NCBI GenBank assembly: GCA_945888525.1
Contig: CAMDAF010000021.1
Coordinates: 1 to 41,840, forward strand
Length of the DNA stretch: 41,840 bases
Origin: Chitinophaga pinensis
Lineage (GTDB): Bacteria; Bacteroidota; Bacteroidia; NS11-12g; UBA955
Reading direction: 5' to 3'
Position 1 is the stretch's first letter, and each line of letters opens with the position of its first letter. The position numbers were made by a program, and so were the translations under genes. Positions 1-8,454 of this stretch are shown here, piece by piece. The notes below the pieces were generated by a model that was not told where the DNA came from, searched no databases, and saw only the letters and a program-made list of their open reading frames with translations.

Positions 1-271
1 TAGGGACTAGGGTATAGGGGATAGTTTTTATTGAGGAAGCTTGAACTTTACATTTTTTTAGGATTGATTAGTTGAAAATAATTTTTAGGTGAATAATTGT
101 ATTCCGCGGTATAAAAGTAATCAAGTTAAGATATTAATAATCGGAATAACGAAGTTTTTTCGAATACTCGACCCTATCCCCTAAACCCTAGTCCCTAATT
201 GGAAACGCAATTGCTTTAATAATCGGAAAAACGAAGCACCACCGAATACTAAACCCTAGCCCCTATACCCT
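1..271. repeat. TAGGG-type interspersed repeat cluster
   Basis: No gene is visible here. The stretch holds short degenerate words built on TAGGG and CCCTA: a G-rich block at 1-24, and C-rich blocks at about 170-200 and 246-271. An imperfect direct repeat of about 50 bp with an 82-base period (starting at 134 and 216, both with TTAATAATCGG) precedes each C-rich block. The same word family returns at 16205-16380 and 19225-19480. G-rich and C-rich blocks face each other, so one strand could fold back on itself. The function is unknown, and the left end is cut by the window. Confidence 0.7.
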
Positions 272-275
272 TTGC

Positions 276-509
276 TTAAGGCACCGGATCATGCCCATGC
301 CCGCCACCTGGTCTGCAGCTAGAAAGTCTTTTGAGGGTTAGCCAGCCTCCTTTGAAAAGTCCATATTTTTTAAGGGCTTCAATGCCATATTGGCTGCAAG
401 TTGGAGTGTAGCGGCATGAAGGGGGGAGCAATGGCGATAAAGTCCATTGGTAAATTTTTATCAAAAATATACCCAAACTACGCCCTGGTCGAATCATGTA
501 ATTTTGCAA
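276..509 (-). CDS. yidD: membrane protein insertion efficiency factor YidD
   Basis: A 77-residue protein of the YidD (DUF37) family, a small membrane-associated factor thought to help YidC insert inner membrane proteins. The diagnostic cysteine-rich core is visible at residues 31-50 ([20 protein letters not shown]), followed by the conserved GGW and the [12 protein letters not shown] tail. It is the third gene of rpmH-rnpA-yidD and overlaps the 3' end of rnpA by 32 bases, implying coupled translation. Met5 (position 497) is an alternative start that would shorten the overlap. Family identity is secure; the cellular role comes from family knowledge. Confidence 0.95.
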   Translation of the reverse strand: MQNYMIRPGRSLGIFLIKIYQWTLSPLLPPSCRYTPTCSQYGIEALKKYGLFKGGWLTLKRLSSCRPGGGHGHDPVP

Positions 510-879
510 TTATTTTTTTCAAAGATTTATCAATTGACAAATAATCTGGAAGTTCTCGAGAGGTGTAAATTAATGCAAATTGGATGTATTTGCCGTTTAG
601 TGCTTCTGTTAATTCAGGCTTTAGTAACCTTAATCGATCGCGCATAACCCGCTTTATACGGTTACGGTCAACGGCTTTTTTAAAGTTGCGTTTGGGTGCA
701 GCAAATAAGGCTTGAATTTGAGCTTGTTGAGGTTTTTCGAAAAGCAAGTAGCTGAATACCAAAGGGAAACCTTTGATCGAAGTAGCGTTCTTAAATAAAA
801 AGTCTATCTGTTTAACGTTTCGTAAACGTTCTGGTTTAGAAAGACTTAACTTAAGGGTATGTTCACTCATGTTGCTCAT
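478..879 (-). CDS. rnpA: ribonuclease P protein component
   Basis: A 133-residue basic protein, the protein subunit of RNase P, which helps the RNase P RNA cleave the 5' leader from precursor tRNAs. The signature RNR motif is at residues 72-77 (RNRIKR), preceded by the [10 protein letters not shown] segment usual in the family. A second in-frame ATG four codons in ([10 protein letters not shown], position 870) is equally possible as the start. It lies 18 bases after rpmH, the usual order in bacteria, and overlaps yidD. It is probably transcribed from the promoter upstream of rpmH. Confidence 0.95.
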   Translation of the reverse strand: MSNMSEHTLKLSLSKPERLRNVKQIDFLFKNATSIKGFPLVFSYLLFEKPQQAQIQALFAAPKRNFKKAVDRNRIKRVMRDRLRLLKPELTEALNGKYIQFALIYTSRELPDYLSIDKSLKKIIAKLHDSTRA

Positions 880-897
880 GAGGGTTCATCACAAAGA

Positions 898-1056
898 CTA
901 GCGCTTGTGTCTGCCTTCGTCAGAAACGGTTAACCTTTTACGGCCGCGTTTTCTTCTGGCTGCTATTATTTTGCGACCGTTTGCGGTGGCCATTCTTTCT
1001 CTAAAGCCGTGTTTGTTGCGTCTTTTGCGTTGTGATGGCTGGAATGTACGTTTCAT
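898..1056 (-). CDS. rpmH: 50S ribosomal protein L34
   Basis: A 52-residue, very basic protein read directly from the minus strand: it begins [18 protein letters not shown] and continues with the [15 protein letters not shown] segment that defines L34. It ends in TAG at 898-900. L34 is a small protein of the large ribosomal subunit. The gene starts the rpmH-rnpA-yidD cluster; a well-formed Bacteroidota promoter lies 24 bases upstream of its ATG. It is slightly longer than the usual 44-46 residues through a short C-terminal extension (SDEGRHKR), which is common in Bacteroidota. Confidence 0.96.
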   Translation of the reverse strand: MKRTFQPSQRKRRNKHGFRERMATANGRKIIAARRKRGRKRLTVSDEGRHKR

Positions 1057-1079
1057 TGCTTGAAAAAATTAAAGGACTG

Positions 1080-1110
1080 CAAAAGTAGGGGATATTTCCA
1101 TAAATGCAAA
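1080..1110 (-). promoter_or_regulatory. Bacteroidota promoter for rpmH-rnpA-yidD
   Basis: Read on the minus strand this has TTTG (1110-1107), a 19-base gap, then TACTTTTG (1087-1080). That matches the Bacteroidota sigma consensus of a -33 TTTG and a -7 TAnnTTTG. The rpmH start codon is 24 bases downstream. The rest of 1057-1379 is AT-rich with no gene, apart from the terminator near 1323-1360. Confidence 0.75.
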
Positions 1111-1322
1111 AAGGTTTCAAAATTATTTTTGAAAAATATTTAGTGTCTTCCCTTCATTTGCTCAAACGCTGATTGCATGGGGTAAATGTGATAGATGAAA
1201 TAATCGAACAATTTAAAGTATAAGATGCTTGTGATCAAGAGAATACCTCAATATCTCGTTTGAATAGCCAATACTATTCATTTATTCTTGCTCAGATAGA
1301 AGTACCCTTCAACTGATGGCAT

Positions 1323-1360
1323 AAAAAAAATCCCGCAACGGTTATCGCTACGGGATTTTT
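1323..1360. terminator. Rho-independent terminator after the MORN-repeat gene
   Basis: AAAAATCCCG and CGGGATTTTT form a 10-bp stem around a 15-base loop, with A and T runs on both sides. It lies 20 bases past the stop of the minus-strand gene at 1380-2546. The symmetrical A/T runs let it act on either strand. Confidence 0.85.
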
Positions 1361-1379
1361 ATGGCCTCTTGGTCTAGGC

Positions 1380-2546
1380 CTATAATTTAGAGAAGTCGAT
1401 GTTGTAATAGATTATTACTTCGTCTTCGTAATTGCGGTTGTATGCTTTTGCTGCTTTGAATTTAGGGAAATCATCGATTGATGAGTTGATGAATTTTACC
1501 ACATCAAATTTGTCTTCACAGTTGTCATCATCGTCACCATCGGGAATTTCCCAACGGCGCTCTGTGATATTGCCATCTTCGTCAATGCTTAAAATGCAAT
1601 AGGCAACGATGGTGTACTTTTCAGCTTTAGCCGCTTTGAAATCTAATTTATCACCCAGTCTAGAGTTGATTTCTTTATACATCTCATCTTTTCCGCCTGG
1701 GTATTCAGCATCTTTAAACAGATCGTCTACGGTTACTTTTTTACTTAGTTTTTTGCCGTCTTCATCAAAGAAAGTGCCTTTGGTGAATTTGCCTTTGCTG
1801 TTGTAATCTACCTCAGCTGATTTGTTGCCATTTTGGTGAAAGAACTCCCAAGTGCCGCTGCGTTTATTGTCGTTGTATTCACCTTTGAAAGCCAATTTGC
1901 CATCTAAGAAATAGCGCTCGTAGGCACCATCCAAACTGTCTTTAAGGTAAGAACCTTTGCTTTTTACTTTATTGCCTTTGAAATAGATTGTGAAGTCGCC
2001 ATCTGCCTTGCCTTTTTTGTATAAGAATTCAGATTTTTTATCGCCATTGTCATAAAAAGCTGCATAAACGCCATCGATGTCACCATCGATATAATTAGGT
2101 TTTACTTTAATTGAACCATTCCTGTGGTAAAATGCCCATTCGCCATCTTTGTTGTCTTTTAGATAAGAACCTTCAGATTGAATTTGACCATCTTTATAGT
2201 AATAGGTCCATTTGTCTGTTGCTTTTCCACTTTTGTAATGTCCTTCGATGCGTTTTTGTCCATTGCAGTAGTACCAATTGAAGTCGCCATCTCTTGAATC
2301 ATATTCTAGTTTTTTAGATTTATATTGACCTTCCATCTTCATCTGGTTACCTTCAATGAAGTATTCGGTGACTCTGAATAAAGACCCTTGAGGGACAATC
2401 ATTCTGTAGTAGTGCGCAGTTTTTTCTTTACATTTAACATCGTTGACGTTAAAAAATAATTTTTTTTGTGCGGCTATATTTAAAGTGCTAAAAATAAATA
2501 ATAGCGAAAGTAGCGTAAGTTGCAAGCGCATTTTCATGGTATTCAT
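1380..2546 (-). CDS. secreted MORN-like repeat protein with a TonB-like C-terminal domain
   Basis: 388 residues with an N-terminal signal peptide (MKMRLQLTLLSLLFIFSTLN..AAQ, starting at Met4, position 2537, or three residues earlier). The middle consists of about eight repeats of roughly 23 residues of the form G-x-Y-K-D-G-x-x-x-G-x-W-x-Y-Y, the pattern annotated as YwqK-like antitoxin or MORN repeats. The C-terminal 110 residues begin YPGGKDEMYKEI and contain VAYCILSIDEDGNITE, resembling the PGG-type TonB C-terminal domain of many Bacteroidota envelope proteins, though diverged and with an acidic insert (PDGDDDDN). It is probably periplasmic or on the cell surface. The antitoxin name reflects homology only; no toxin neighbour is present. 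Confidence 0.75.
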   Translation of the reverse strand: MNTMKMRLQLTLLSLLFIFSTLNIAAQKKLFFNVNDVKCKEKTAHYYRMIVPQGSLFRVTEYFIEGNQMKMEGQYKSKKLEYDSRDGDFNWYYCNGQKRIEGHYKSGKATDKWTYYYKDGQIQSEGSYLKDNKDGEWAFYHRNGSIKVKPNYIDGDIDGVYAAFYDNGDKKSEFLYKKGKADGDFTIYFKGNKVKSKGSYLKDSLDGAYERYFLDGKLAFKGEYNDNKRSGTWEFFHQNGNKSAEVDYNSKGKFTKGTFFDEDGKKLSKKVTVDDLFKDAEYPGGKDEMYKEINSRLGDKLDFKAAKAEKYTIVAYCILSIDEDGNITERRWEIPDGDDDDNCEDKFDVVKFINSSIDDFPKFKAAKAYNRNYEDEVIIYYNIDFSKL

Positions 2547-2587
2547 CAGATTATATTGATTTACAAAACAAACGATTTTATTTTAAA

Positions 2588-3421
2588 TTAAAAAAGGCTT
2601 TTGTAAAAAACTTTAAGTTTCATTCCTGCGAATACCAAGCCTTTAAATGGCATTTTTAAAGGCCCTTTCCACTTTTTACCCATCTTGAGCATTTTTTTAT
2701 AGAAGTAGCCTGGGCTGATTTTCCATTTTTGCATAAATGTTTTACGCCCATCGTTTTTACTAATTTTACCCGTCGATTTGCTCATAAAGTGGTATACTTT
2801 ACTCTCCCCAATTCCTTTAAAATAGCGGACACCTTCAGCCCATAACTTCATTGAGAAATCAGGGTCACTGTACATGCCAGGACTAAATTCATCGCTGTAT
2901 CCGCCTACTTTTTCCCATAAGGCTCTTGGTACAACATTTGGAGGCCAACTGGCACCGTTCCAATTTTCCATTCTAAGGTCTTTGAAGCCTTGCACCAACT
3001 CTCTTTCTTTAAAAGTTTCTAGGTCTCCAAAATCATGCCCTTGTATTATGTTTAAGTCATTTCCAGGTTTGGGTTCTATCATGGTTGAGGAAATGAAAAA
3101 ATTCTGATGGCCAATGTTTTCAATTTCTTTCACCAGGTGGTAATCCCAGCCCGGAAGGGCATACATGTCGTCGTTAAAATAACAAATGTATTTGGTTTTG
3201 GCTAAAATAGAGGCTTGGTTGAGGGCCTTGCAAATACCAATGTTTTGGTCGCTGAAGGTGTGTTCAAAGTTATTGTCTTTTACCCATTCGGTGGTGCCAT
3301 CTGCGCCCTCATTAATATGAACAATTATCTGATGTTGGAAGCTTGAGTTTTTAATTATACTCTCAACGCAAACCTTGAGGTAGGGTAGGTTGTTCCAGGT
3401 TGGTATCAGTATCGTAAACAT
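2588..3421 (-). CDS. GT2 family glycosyltransferase
   Basis: A 277-residue GT-A-fold glycosyltransferase. It opens with FTILIPTWNNLPYLKVCVES, the nucleotide-sugar binding start of family 2, and has the acidic metal-binding motif in ICYFNDDMY near residue 90. The open frame extends three codons upstream to a TTG at 3430, but that TTG lies inside the -7 promoter element, so the ATG at 3421 is preferred. It likely transfers a sugar onto a cell surface glycan; the acceptor cannot be inferred. It stands alone, with no sugar-biosynthesis neighbours. Confidence 0.85.
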   Translation of the reverse strand: MFTILIPTWNNLPYLKVCVESIIKNSSFQHQIIVHINEGADGTTEWVKDNNFEHTFSDQNIGICKALNQASILAKTKYICYFNDDMYALPGWDYHLVKEIENIGHQNFFISSTMIEPKPGNDLNIIQGHDFGDLETFKERELVQGFKDLRMENWNGASWPPNVVPRALWEKVGGYSDEFSPGMYSDPDFSMKLWAEGVRYFKGIGESKVYHFMSKSTGKISKNDGRKTFMQKWKISPGYFYKKMLKMGKKWKGPLKMPFKGLVFAGMKLKVFYKSLF

Positions 3422-3427
3422 CGCTGG

Positions 3428-3459
3428 CAAATGTAAGTTCGATTTTCTTGATTTTCAAA
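3428..3459 (-). promoter_or_regulatory. Bacteroidota promoter for the GT2 gene
   Basis: On the minus strand: TTTG (3459-3456), a 20-base gap, then TACATTTG (3435-3428). The ATG at 3421 follows after 6 bases, so the transcript has almost no leader. The element excludes the upstream TTG as a start. Confidence 0.65.
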
Positions 3460-3467
3460 TCGCCTTA

Positions 3468-4151
3468 TTAGAACCGGTAATTTAACGCAAAGCTGGTGTA
3501 AATGAGTTTTTGGGGGTATTGGGCAAAGGGCTTGCCGTATAGCGTATTTTCGAGTTTAACCGTGTTGTTGATGCCGCGGTTGTGCAAGATTTCAAAACTT
3601 AAGTGTTTGTGCAAAACAAACTCAATGCCCAAGCTGTAGGCCATTGAATATGTTTTCATTTTGCTGTTTCCAAGCGTGTCCGTCCACGAAATGTAAGTGC
3701 CAATTTCTTTGTTGTCAAAAGTGTTTTTGAGTTTGATGCTATGGCTTAAACCATATTCTAGCTTGAGCCATTTAAACACACTGTATTTGCCGATGTTGTT
3801 AAAAACAATTTGTGAATAATTGATATACCCTTTATGGCTTGTAATTCCTCCCGGACCCACACTCCAACCCAAGCGGTCGTTGTATAAATATTGCAAAGAA
3901 GATTTTGAATAAAACAGACCCAAGGACAATGCTTTTTTATCGGTAAAACTTTTTTCTGCTTTCGCACCAAGTATGAAATTTTTAAACGGATTTACACCAT
4001 AAGCAATAAAGTTCATATTGGGATCTAGAATGCCTTTATTAAATAGAAAACTGTTGGTTCCAAAGCTGGCACTGAATAATGTTTTAGACTCTTCAGCTTT
4101 GGTTTGTAATACGCTTACTAAGAATAGAAAAAATAAAAGTCTTTTGTGCAT
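3468..4151 (-). CDS. probable outer membrane beta-barrel protein, function unknown
   Basis: 227 residues starting with a signal peptide (MHKRLLFFLFLVSVLQTKAEE). The rest is a succession of alternating hydrophobic/polar strands with aromatic residues, ending YTSFALNYRF; a terminal phenylalanine after a beta strand is typical of outer membrane barrels. I do not recognise the family. It is transcribed toward the GT2 gene with a gap of 46 bases, and the GT2 promoter overlies its stop region, so the two are probably separate units. It is divergent from tdh. Confidence 0.65.
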   Translation of the reverse strand: MHKRLLFFLFLVSVLQTKAEESKTLFSASFGTNSFLFNKGILDPNMNFIAYGVNPFKNFILGAKAEKSFTDKKALSLGLFYSKSSLQYLYNDRLGWSVGPGGITSHKGYINYSQIVFNNIGKYSVFKWLKLEYGLSHSIKLKNTFDNKEIGTYISWTDTLGNSKMKTYSMAYSLGIEFVLHKHLSFEILHNRGINNTVKLENTLYGKPFAQYPQKLIYTSFALNYRF

Positions 4152-4321
4152 TAAGCAACGAAAATAAGAATTATTTTTGGTTAAAAACTTAGATAATTTT
4201 AGGAATTATTGCATTCTTTTTCAGGAACCAAATTCCCACTGGAAATATCTGCAGGAAATGGGGCCAAAACAAGCTTCAAAACAAAGCATATCTAAGTTTT
4301 AAATATTCATCAAATTCCCCT

Positions 4322-4329
4322 TATTTTTG
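4322..4329 (+). promoter_or_regulatory. -7 promoter element for tdh-surE
   Basis: TATTTTTG matches the Bacteroidota -7 element TAnnTTTG and ends 14 bases before the tdh ATG. The -33 position shows only TTTT, so this is a partial match. Confidence 0.5.
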
Positions 4330-4343
4330 TGGCTTAAAATATT

Positions 4344-5309
4344 ATGTCAGAACAAATATTGGTTATCGGATCATGCGGACAACTTGGAACTGAGTTGGTC
4401 GAATCGCTTAGAAATATTTATGGAAACAGCAATGTCATTGCATCAGACATTCGTCAGAGTGATGATGAGGTGTTCAAAGCGGGTCCGTTCGAAGAGTTGG
4501 ACATTTTAAACAAACAGCAATTCACTGACGTGCTAAATAAATACAAGCCTTCGCAAGTGTACCATTTGGCAGCCTTATTAAGCGCTACTGCAGAGGCTAA
4601 GCCAAAATTGGGTTGGTCTTTAAATATGGATGGTTTGTTTAATGTGCTGGATGCTGCCGTTGATTTTAAAATCGGCAAAGTATACTGGCCAAGTTCTATT
4701 GCTGTTTTCGGTCCTTCTACTCCGGTGAACAATACGCCTCAAAATTGTGTAATGGATCCAAACACCATTTATGGCATAAGCAAATTGGCAGGCGAGCGTT
4801 ACTGCGAATATTATTTCCAAAAGAGAGGCGTAGATGTGCGCAGCTTGCGTTACCCTGGTTTGATTGGGTATAAGAGTGAGCCAGGTGGTGGAACCACAGA
4901 TTATGCAGTAAGTATTTACCATGATGCCTTAACTTCGGGTAAACACAATTGTTTCTTAGGTGAAAGCACCGAATTGCCAATGTTGTATATGCCAGATGCT
5001 TTAAAAGCAACCTTGGACATTATGCATGCAACAGCTGAACAAGTAAAAATCAGAAGCAGTTACAATTTGGCGGGTATGAGCTTTGACCCAAAAGAAATAA
5101 CCGCATCTATACAAAAATATGTGCCTGGTTTTAGCACCGAATACAACCCGGACCACCGTCAAAAAATAGCCGATAGCTGGCCAAACAGTATTGACGATTC
5201 AGAAGCACGCGAGGATTGGGGATGGAAACCTGCATACGATTTGGACGCAATGACCCAAGACATGCTTAAAAATCTTGCGCCCCGTTATGGCAAAACTTTA
5301 AGCCTATAA
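4344..5309 (+). CDS. tdh: L-threonine 3-dehydrogenase, SDR type
   Basis: 321 residues of the extended short-chain dehydrogenase/NAD-epimerase fold. The NAD-binding glycine motif is at residues 9-15 (GSCGQLG) and the catalytic pair is Tyr143/Lys147 (YGISK) with Ser117 or Ser118 before it. PGGGTTDYAV and LPMLYMPDAL are features of the epimerase-like threonine dehydrogenases of Bacteroidota rather than sugar epimerases. The enzyme oxidises L-threonine to 2-amino-3-ketobutyrate with NAD+, feeding glycine and acetyl-CoA formation. It is first in an operon with surE, whose ATG follows the stop after one base. The kbl partner is not in the window. Confidence 0.88.
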   Translation: MSEQILVIGSCGQLGTELVESLRNIYGNSNVIASDIRQSDDEVFKAGPFEELDILNKQQFTDVLNKYKPSQVYHLAALLSATAEAKPKLGWSLNMDGLFNVLDAAVDFKIGKVYWPSSIAVFGPSTPVNNTPQNCVMDPNTIYGISKLAGERYCEYYFQKRGVDVRSLRYPGLIGYKSEPGGGTTDYAVSIYHDALTSGKHNCFLGESTELPMLYMPDALKATLDIMHATAEQVKIRSSYNLAGMSFDPKEITASIQKYVPGFSTEYNPDHRQKIADSWPNSIDDSEAREDWGWKPAYDLDAMTQDMLKNLAPRYGKTLSL

Positions 5310-5310
5310 A

Positions 5311-6075
5311 ATGACAGAACAAAGACCACTGATATTAATATCAAACGACGATGGCATCACTGCTCCTGGGCTTAGAGTATTGGTAGAAGAAATGTCACAG
5401 ATTGGAGAAGTAATCGTGGTAGCGCCTGATAAGCCTCAAAGTGCTATGGGGCATGCAATCACAGTAAGTCTGCCGCTTAGACTAAAACGAAATTTTATTT
5501 TCGAAGGTGTTGAAGCATACGAGTGCAGCGGTACCCCTGCCGATTGTGTAAAATTGGCTTTGGATAAAGTATGCAAGCGCAGACCTGATATCATGGTATC
5601 GGGTATTAACCACGGACCAAATTACAGCATCAATGTGATATACAGTGGAACCATGAGCGCAGCGGTTGAAGCAGCGGTTGATGGGGTTCAAGCAATCGGA
5701 TTTTCATTGTGCGACTTTAGCCACGAAGCCAATTTTGAATACAGCAGACCACACATCAAGCATATTGTTGAAACCATACTTAAGAATCCTCTTCCTTATG
5801 GCACTTTGTTAAATGTGAATATGCCGAAGACCGACCAAATAAAAGGTTTGAGAATCTGCAGACAAGCAGGCGCCAAATATGCTGAAAATTTTGATGAGCG
5901 CAAGGATCCCTCAGGCAATACGTATTATTGGATGACGGGTAAATTTATCAATCTTGATGCCGAAGACAATGACACTGATTTGTGGGCCGTTGAAAATGGA
6001 TTCGTTAGCGTGGTGCCGACAAAATTTGATTTAACTTCTCACGGGGTGATGCAGCATTTAAAAAATATTTTATGA
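5311..6075 (+). CDS. surE: 5'/3'-nucleotidase SurE
   Basis: 254 residues, the usual length. The metal-binding residues of SurE are visible: Asp13-Asp14 in ISNDDGITAPGL, Ser44 in KPQSAMGH and Asn100 in SGINHGPN, together with CSGTPADCV. SurE is a cytoplasmic metal-dependent phosphatase acting on nucleoside 5'- and 3'-monophosphates, linked to stationary-phase survival. It starts one base after tdh and its TGA overlaps the ATG of the next gene by four bases, so the three genes form an operon. Confidence 0.96.
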   Translation: MTEQRPLILISNDDGITAPGLRVLVEEMSQIGEVIVVAPDKPQSAMGHAITVSLPLRLKRNFIFEGVEAYECSGTPADCVKLALDKVCKRRPDIMVSGINHGPNYSINVIYSGTMSAAVEAAVDGVQAIGFSLCDFSHEANFEYSRPHIKHIVETILKNPLPYGTLLNVNMPKTDQIKGLRICRQAGAKYAENFDERKDPSGNTYYWMTGKFINLDAEDNDTDLWAVENGFVSVVPTKFDLTSHGVMQHLKNIL

Positions 6076-6359
6076 ATCCAAGGAAGCAGTTATTGTTAGG
6101 CTTAGGACTCGGAATTCTCACTTCTTTTTTGATTTCATTTGTGGTTTTCTTAAGCAGCAATCCGGGTTTCACAGCCTCAGATTATTTCAATATTTATGTG
6201 AATGGAAAAATTCTGGCACCTGTACTAAGTGTGGCCTTGGTAGGAAACTTAGGTTTGTTTTTCCTTTTCCTTCGCTTAGAGAAAGATTTGATCAGTAAAG
6301 GCATTTTAAGCGCCACGATGCTGGTGGGTGTGGTAATCGCTGTTTTGAAGTTTTTTTAA
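6072..6359 (+). CDS. small integral membrane protein, function unknown
   Basis: 95 residues with three hydrophobic segments, roughly residues 8-28, 48-67 and 76-94, connected by short loops. It starts inside the surE stop (ATGA overlap) and is the last gene of tdh-surE. No catalytic motif is visible and I do not recognise a named family. The short palindromic AAGAAATTCTTATTTCTT at 6361-6378 lies just after its stop but is a weak terminator at best. Confidence 0.75.
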   Translation: MNPRKQLLLGLGLGILTSFLISFVVFLSSNPGFTASDYFNIYVNGKILAPVLSVALVGNLGLFFLFLRLEKDLISKGILSATMLVGVVIAVLKFF

Positions 6360-6442
6360 GAAGAAATTCTTATTTCTTTAGAATGTTCTGCACGTTAAAT
6401 AGGAACATTTATTATTTACTATTTAATTTTTGATTGGCGTTC

Positions 6443-7462
6443 TTATGCAATTTCTTTCACCAGCGCTGGCCCATGGTAAATAAAACCTGAATAAATTTGC
6501 ACAAGTTCGGCACCTGCATGTAATTTGGCTTCAGCATTTGCTTTGTTGGAGATGCCGCCAACACCGATCATAGGAACTGAACCTTGAAATGCTTGATTGA
6601 GGTATTGCAAAACTTCAGTAGAACGTTCGAAAACGGGTTTTCCACTTAAGCCACCTGCGCCCATGGCTTCGATATCAGTTTTACTGGCGCTCAAACCCTC
6701 TCTGCTGATGGTGGTATTGGTTGCCACAATGCCATCGATTCCGGTTTCTTTGGTTAAGAGTATAATATCATCCAATTGCTCGTTGCTCAAATCTGGTGCA
6801 ATTTTTAAGAACACGGGCAATTTCTTTTGACCAGCATCAATCAAACTTTTGCGTTTGCTGAGTATAGCATTCAAAATTTCAGTCAGTGGCCCACGGTCTT
6901 GCAAAGCACGCAAACCCGGCGTGTTAGGACTGCTTACATTTACTGTGAAATAGTCGACATAAGGATATAGGCCTTCAAAGCAAATAAGATAATCGTTAAC
7001 TGCTTCTTCGTTAGGTGTTACCTTGTTTTTCCCAATATTACCACCTACAATCAAACCTTTTGGTCTGTTTTTTAAACGCAATTTAATTTCCTCCAACCCA
7101 TCGTTGTTAAACCCCATGCGGTTAATAACCGCTTCGTCGGGAATGATTCTGAACAAACGCGGTTTGTCGTTTCCAGCTTGGCCCTTGGGGGTTACGGTTC
7201 CTATTTCAACATGACCAAATCCAAGCGCTTGCATCACGCGTAAATACTTTGCGTTTTTATCAAAACCTGCAGCCAAGCCAACACGGTTTGGAAACAGTAT
7301 GCCAGCAAATTCTAAAGGTTTTTGGTTTTTGTTTGTATACATCGCCTTTATGATTGATGATACAATGGGTATGCGTATCAAGACGTCTAAAACGTTTAAG
7401 GTAAAGTAATGCGCTGTTTCTGCGGGCATTAAAAATAAAATGGATCGGATAATTTTAAACAT
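6443..7462 (-). CDS. pyrD: quinone-dependent dihydroorotate dehydrogenase (class 2)
   Basis: 339 residues. Class 2 dihydroorotate dehydrogenases oxidise dihydroorotate to orotate in pyrimidine synthesis, passing electrons through FMN to membrane quinone. The FMN-binding segment is LAAGFDKN at 63-70, and the catalytic serine lies in VNVSSPNTPGLR (Ser177/178). The N-terminal 40 residues form the amphipathic membrane-associating helices that separate class 2 from class 1. It is a single gene, divergent from the ccm operon, with no other pyr gene nearby. Confidence 0.96.
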   Translation of the reverse strand: MFKIIRSILFLMPAETAHYFTLNVLDVLIRIPIVSSIIKAMYTNKNQKPLEFAGILFPNRVGLAAGFDKNAKYLRVMQALGFGHVEIGTVTPKGQAGNDKPRLFRIIPDEAVINRMGFNNDGLEEIKLRLKNRPKGLIVGGNIGKNKVTPNEEAVNDYLICFEGLYPYVDYFTVNVSSPNTPGLRALQDRGPLTEILNAILSKRKSLIDAGQKKLPVFLKIAPDLSNEQLDDIILLTKETGIDGIVATNTTISREGLSASKTDIEAMGAGGLSGKPVFERSTEVLQYLNQAFQGSVPMIGVGGISNKANAEAKLHAGAELVQIYSGFIYHGPALVKEIA

Positions 7463-7560
7463 GTGATTCGCTTTTTAAAGCGTCAACAAAGGTCATATAC
7501 CTATGGGTAATATTTATAGTCAATTTGAATAAAATTATACACGAATACGCAAATAATGAC

Positions 7561-7568
7561 TAATTTCG
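7561..7568 (+). promoter_or_regulatory. possible -7 element for the ccm operon
   Basis: TAATTTCG differs by one base from TAnnTTTG and ends 18 bases before the ccmC ATG. No -33 TTTG is found at the right spacing, so this is tentative. Confidence 0.35.
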
Positions 7569-7586
7569 CAGGGTTATACAAAAGGC

Positions 7587-8276
7587 ATGAAATTCTTCCA
7601 AAAATCATGGTACAAAATACTGGCGGTGCTCATTGTAGCATACTCCTTGGTATATGGAATGCTCATCAATTTGCCGGCAGATGTGGGTATTTTGGATGAA
7701 ACCATTCGCAATTTATTCTACCACGTTCCCATGTGGTTTGGTATGATGTTGATCTTGATGGCAGCTTGGGTGAACAGCATTATGTTCTTGAGTAAGCCAA
7801 GCACCAAGCGCGATGTGTATGCTTCAGAACTGACCAATGTTGGCATATTAATGGGGTTTTGTGGCTTATTTACAGGCATGTTTTGGGCCTACAACACATG
7901 GGGTACTGCTTGGACCAACGACCCAAAACTAAATGGTGTTGCAGCAGGTATGGCCATGTATGGGGGGTATTGGTTGTTGCAAAAATCGGTAAACGATGAT
8001 GAGAAAAGAGCCAGACTTGCAGCGGTTTACAATGTATTTGTTTTCCCACTTTTCTTAGCCCTGATAGTGGTAATGCCGAAATTGGCACAATCAAGTATTC
8101 ATCCAGGAAGTGGTGAGTCGGTTAACTTTAAATCTTACAATTCAACAAACAATATGGAAATGGTGTTTTATCCAGCTGTCATTGGTTGGTGTCTTTTGTT
8201 TGTGTGGATAGCAGAACTTAGAACCCGTTTTCGTTTATTAGAAATTCAAAAAGAACATGAAGAAAATAACGCTTAG
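7587..8276 (+). CDS. ccmC: cytochrome c biogenesis protein CcmC/CcsA
   Basis: 229 residues with six hydrophobic segments. CcmC belongs to the heme-handling protein superfamily; in system I it presents heme to CcmE on the outer face of the inner membrane. Visible features are the conserved His in FYHVPMWF (near residue 46) and NTWGTAWTNDPKLNG near 105-120, the Bacteroidota form of the tryptophan-rich heme contact loop. The first residues form the start of TM1. The 3' end overlaps the next gene by 20 bases. It is first in ccmC-ccmD-ccmE-ccmF. Confidence 0.92.
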   Translation: MKFFQKSWYKILAVLIVAYSLVYGMLINLPADVGILDETIRNLFYHVPMWFGMMLILMAAWVNSIMFLSKPSTKRDVYASELTNVGILMGFCGLFTGMFWAYNTWGTAWTNDPKLNGVAAGMAMYGGYWLLQKSVNDDEKRARLAAVYNVFVFPLFLALIVVMPKLAQSSIHPGSGESVNFKSYNSTNNMEMVFYPAVIGWCLLFVWIAELRTRFRLLEIQKEHEENNA

Positions 8277-8454
8277 TCTTTTGTTTTTGAGTGCACTTAT
8301 TCAAGCCAGTGCTCAAGGCAATGAATCATTGTTTAGAAGCTCAGGAAAAATATATGTGGTGGTAGGAATTATCAGCATCATTTTTTTAATGATTGTGCTT
8401 TACCTCTACAGATTGGATAAAAAAATCAGCCGTTTAGAAAAAGACAAAAAATGA
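8257..8454 (+). CDS. ccmD: CcmD-like small membrane protein
   Basis: 65 residues: a signal-peptide-like start (MKKITLSLLFLSALIQASAQ), one transmembrane segment (about 32-51, IYVVVGIISIIFLMIVLYLY) and a short charged tail (RLDKKISRLEKDKK). This architecture and its place between ccmC and ccmE fit CcmD, which in system I helps release heme-loaded CcmE from the CcmABC complex. Sequence conservation in CcmD is low, so assignment rests largely on position. It overlaps ccmC by 20 bases and ccmE by 4. Confidence 0.8.
   Translation: MKKITLSLLFLSALIQASAQGNESLFRSSGKIYVVVGIISIIFLMIVLYLYRLDKKISRLEKDKK

Noticed and set aside
1380-2546. Toxin-antitoxin locus, from the YwqK-like repeats
   Set aside because: The protein has a signal peptide and TonB-like C-terminus and no toxin gene is adjacent, so an antitoxin role is not supported.
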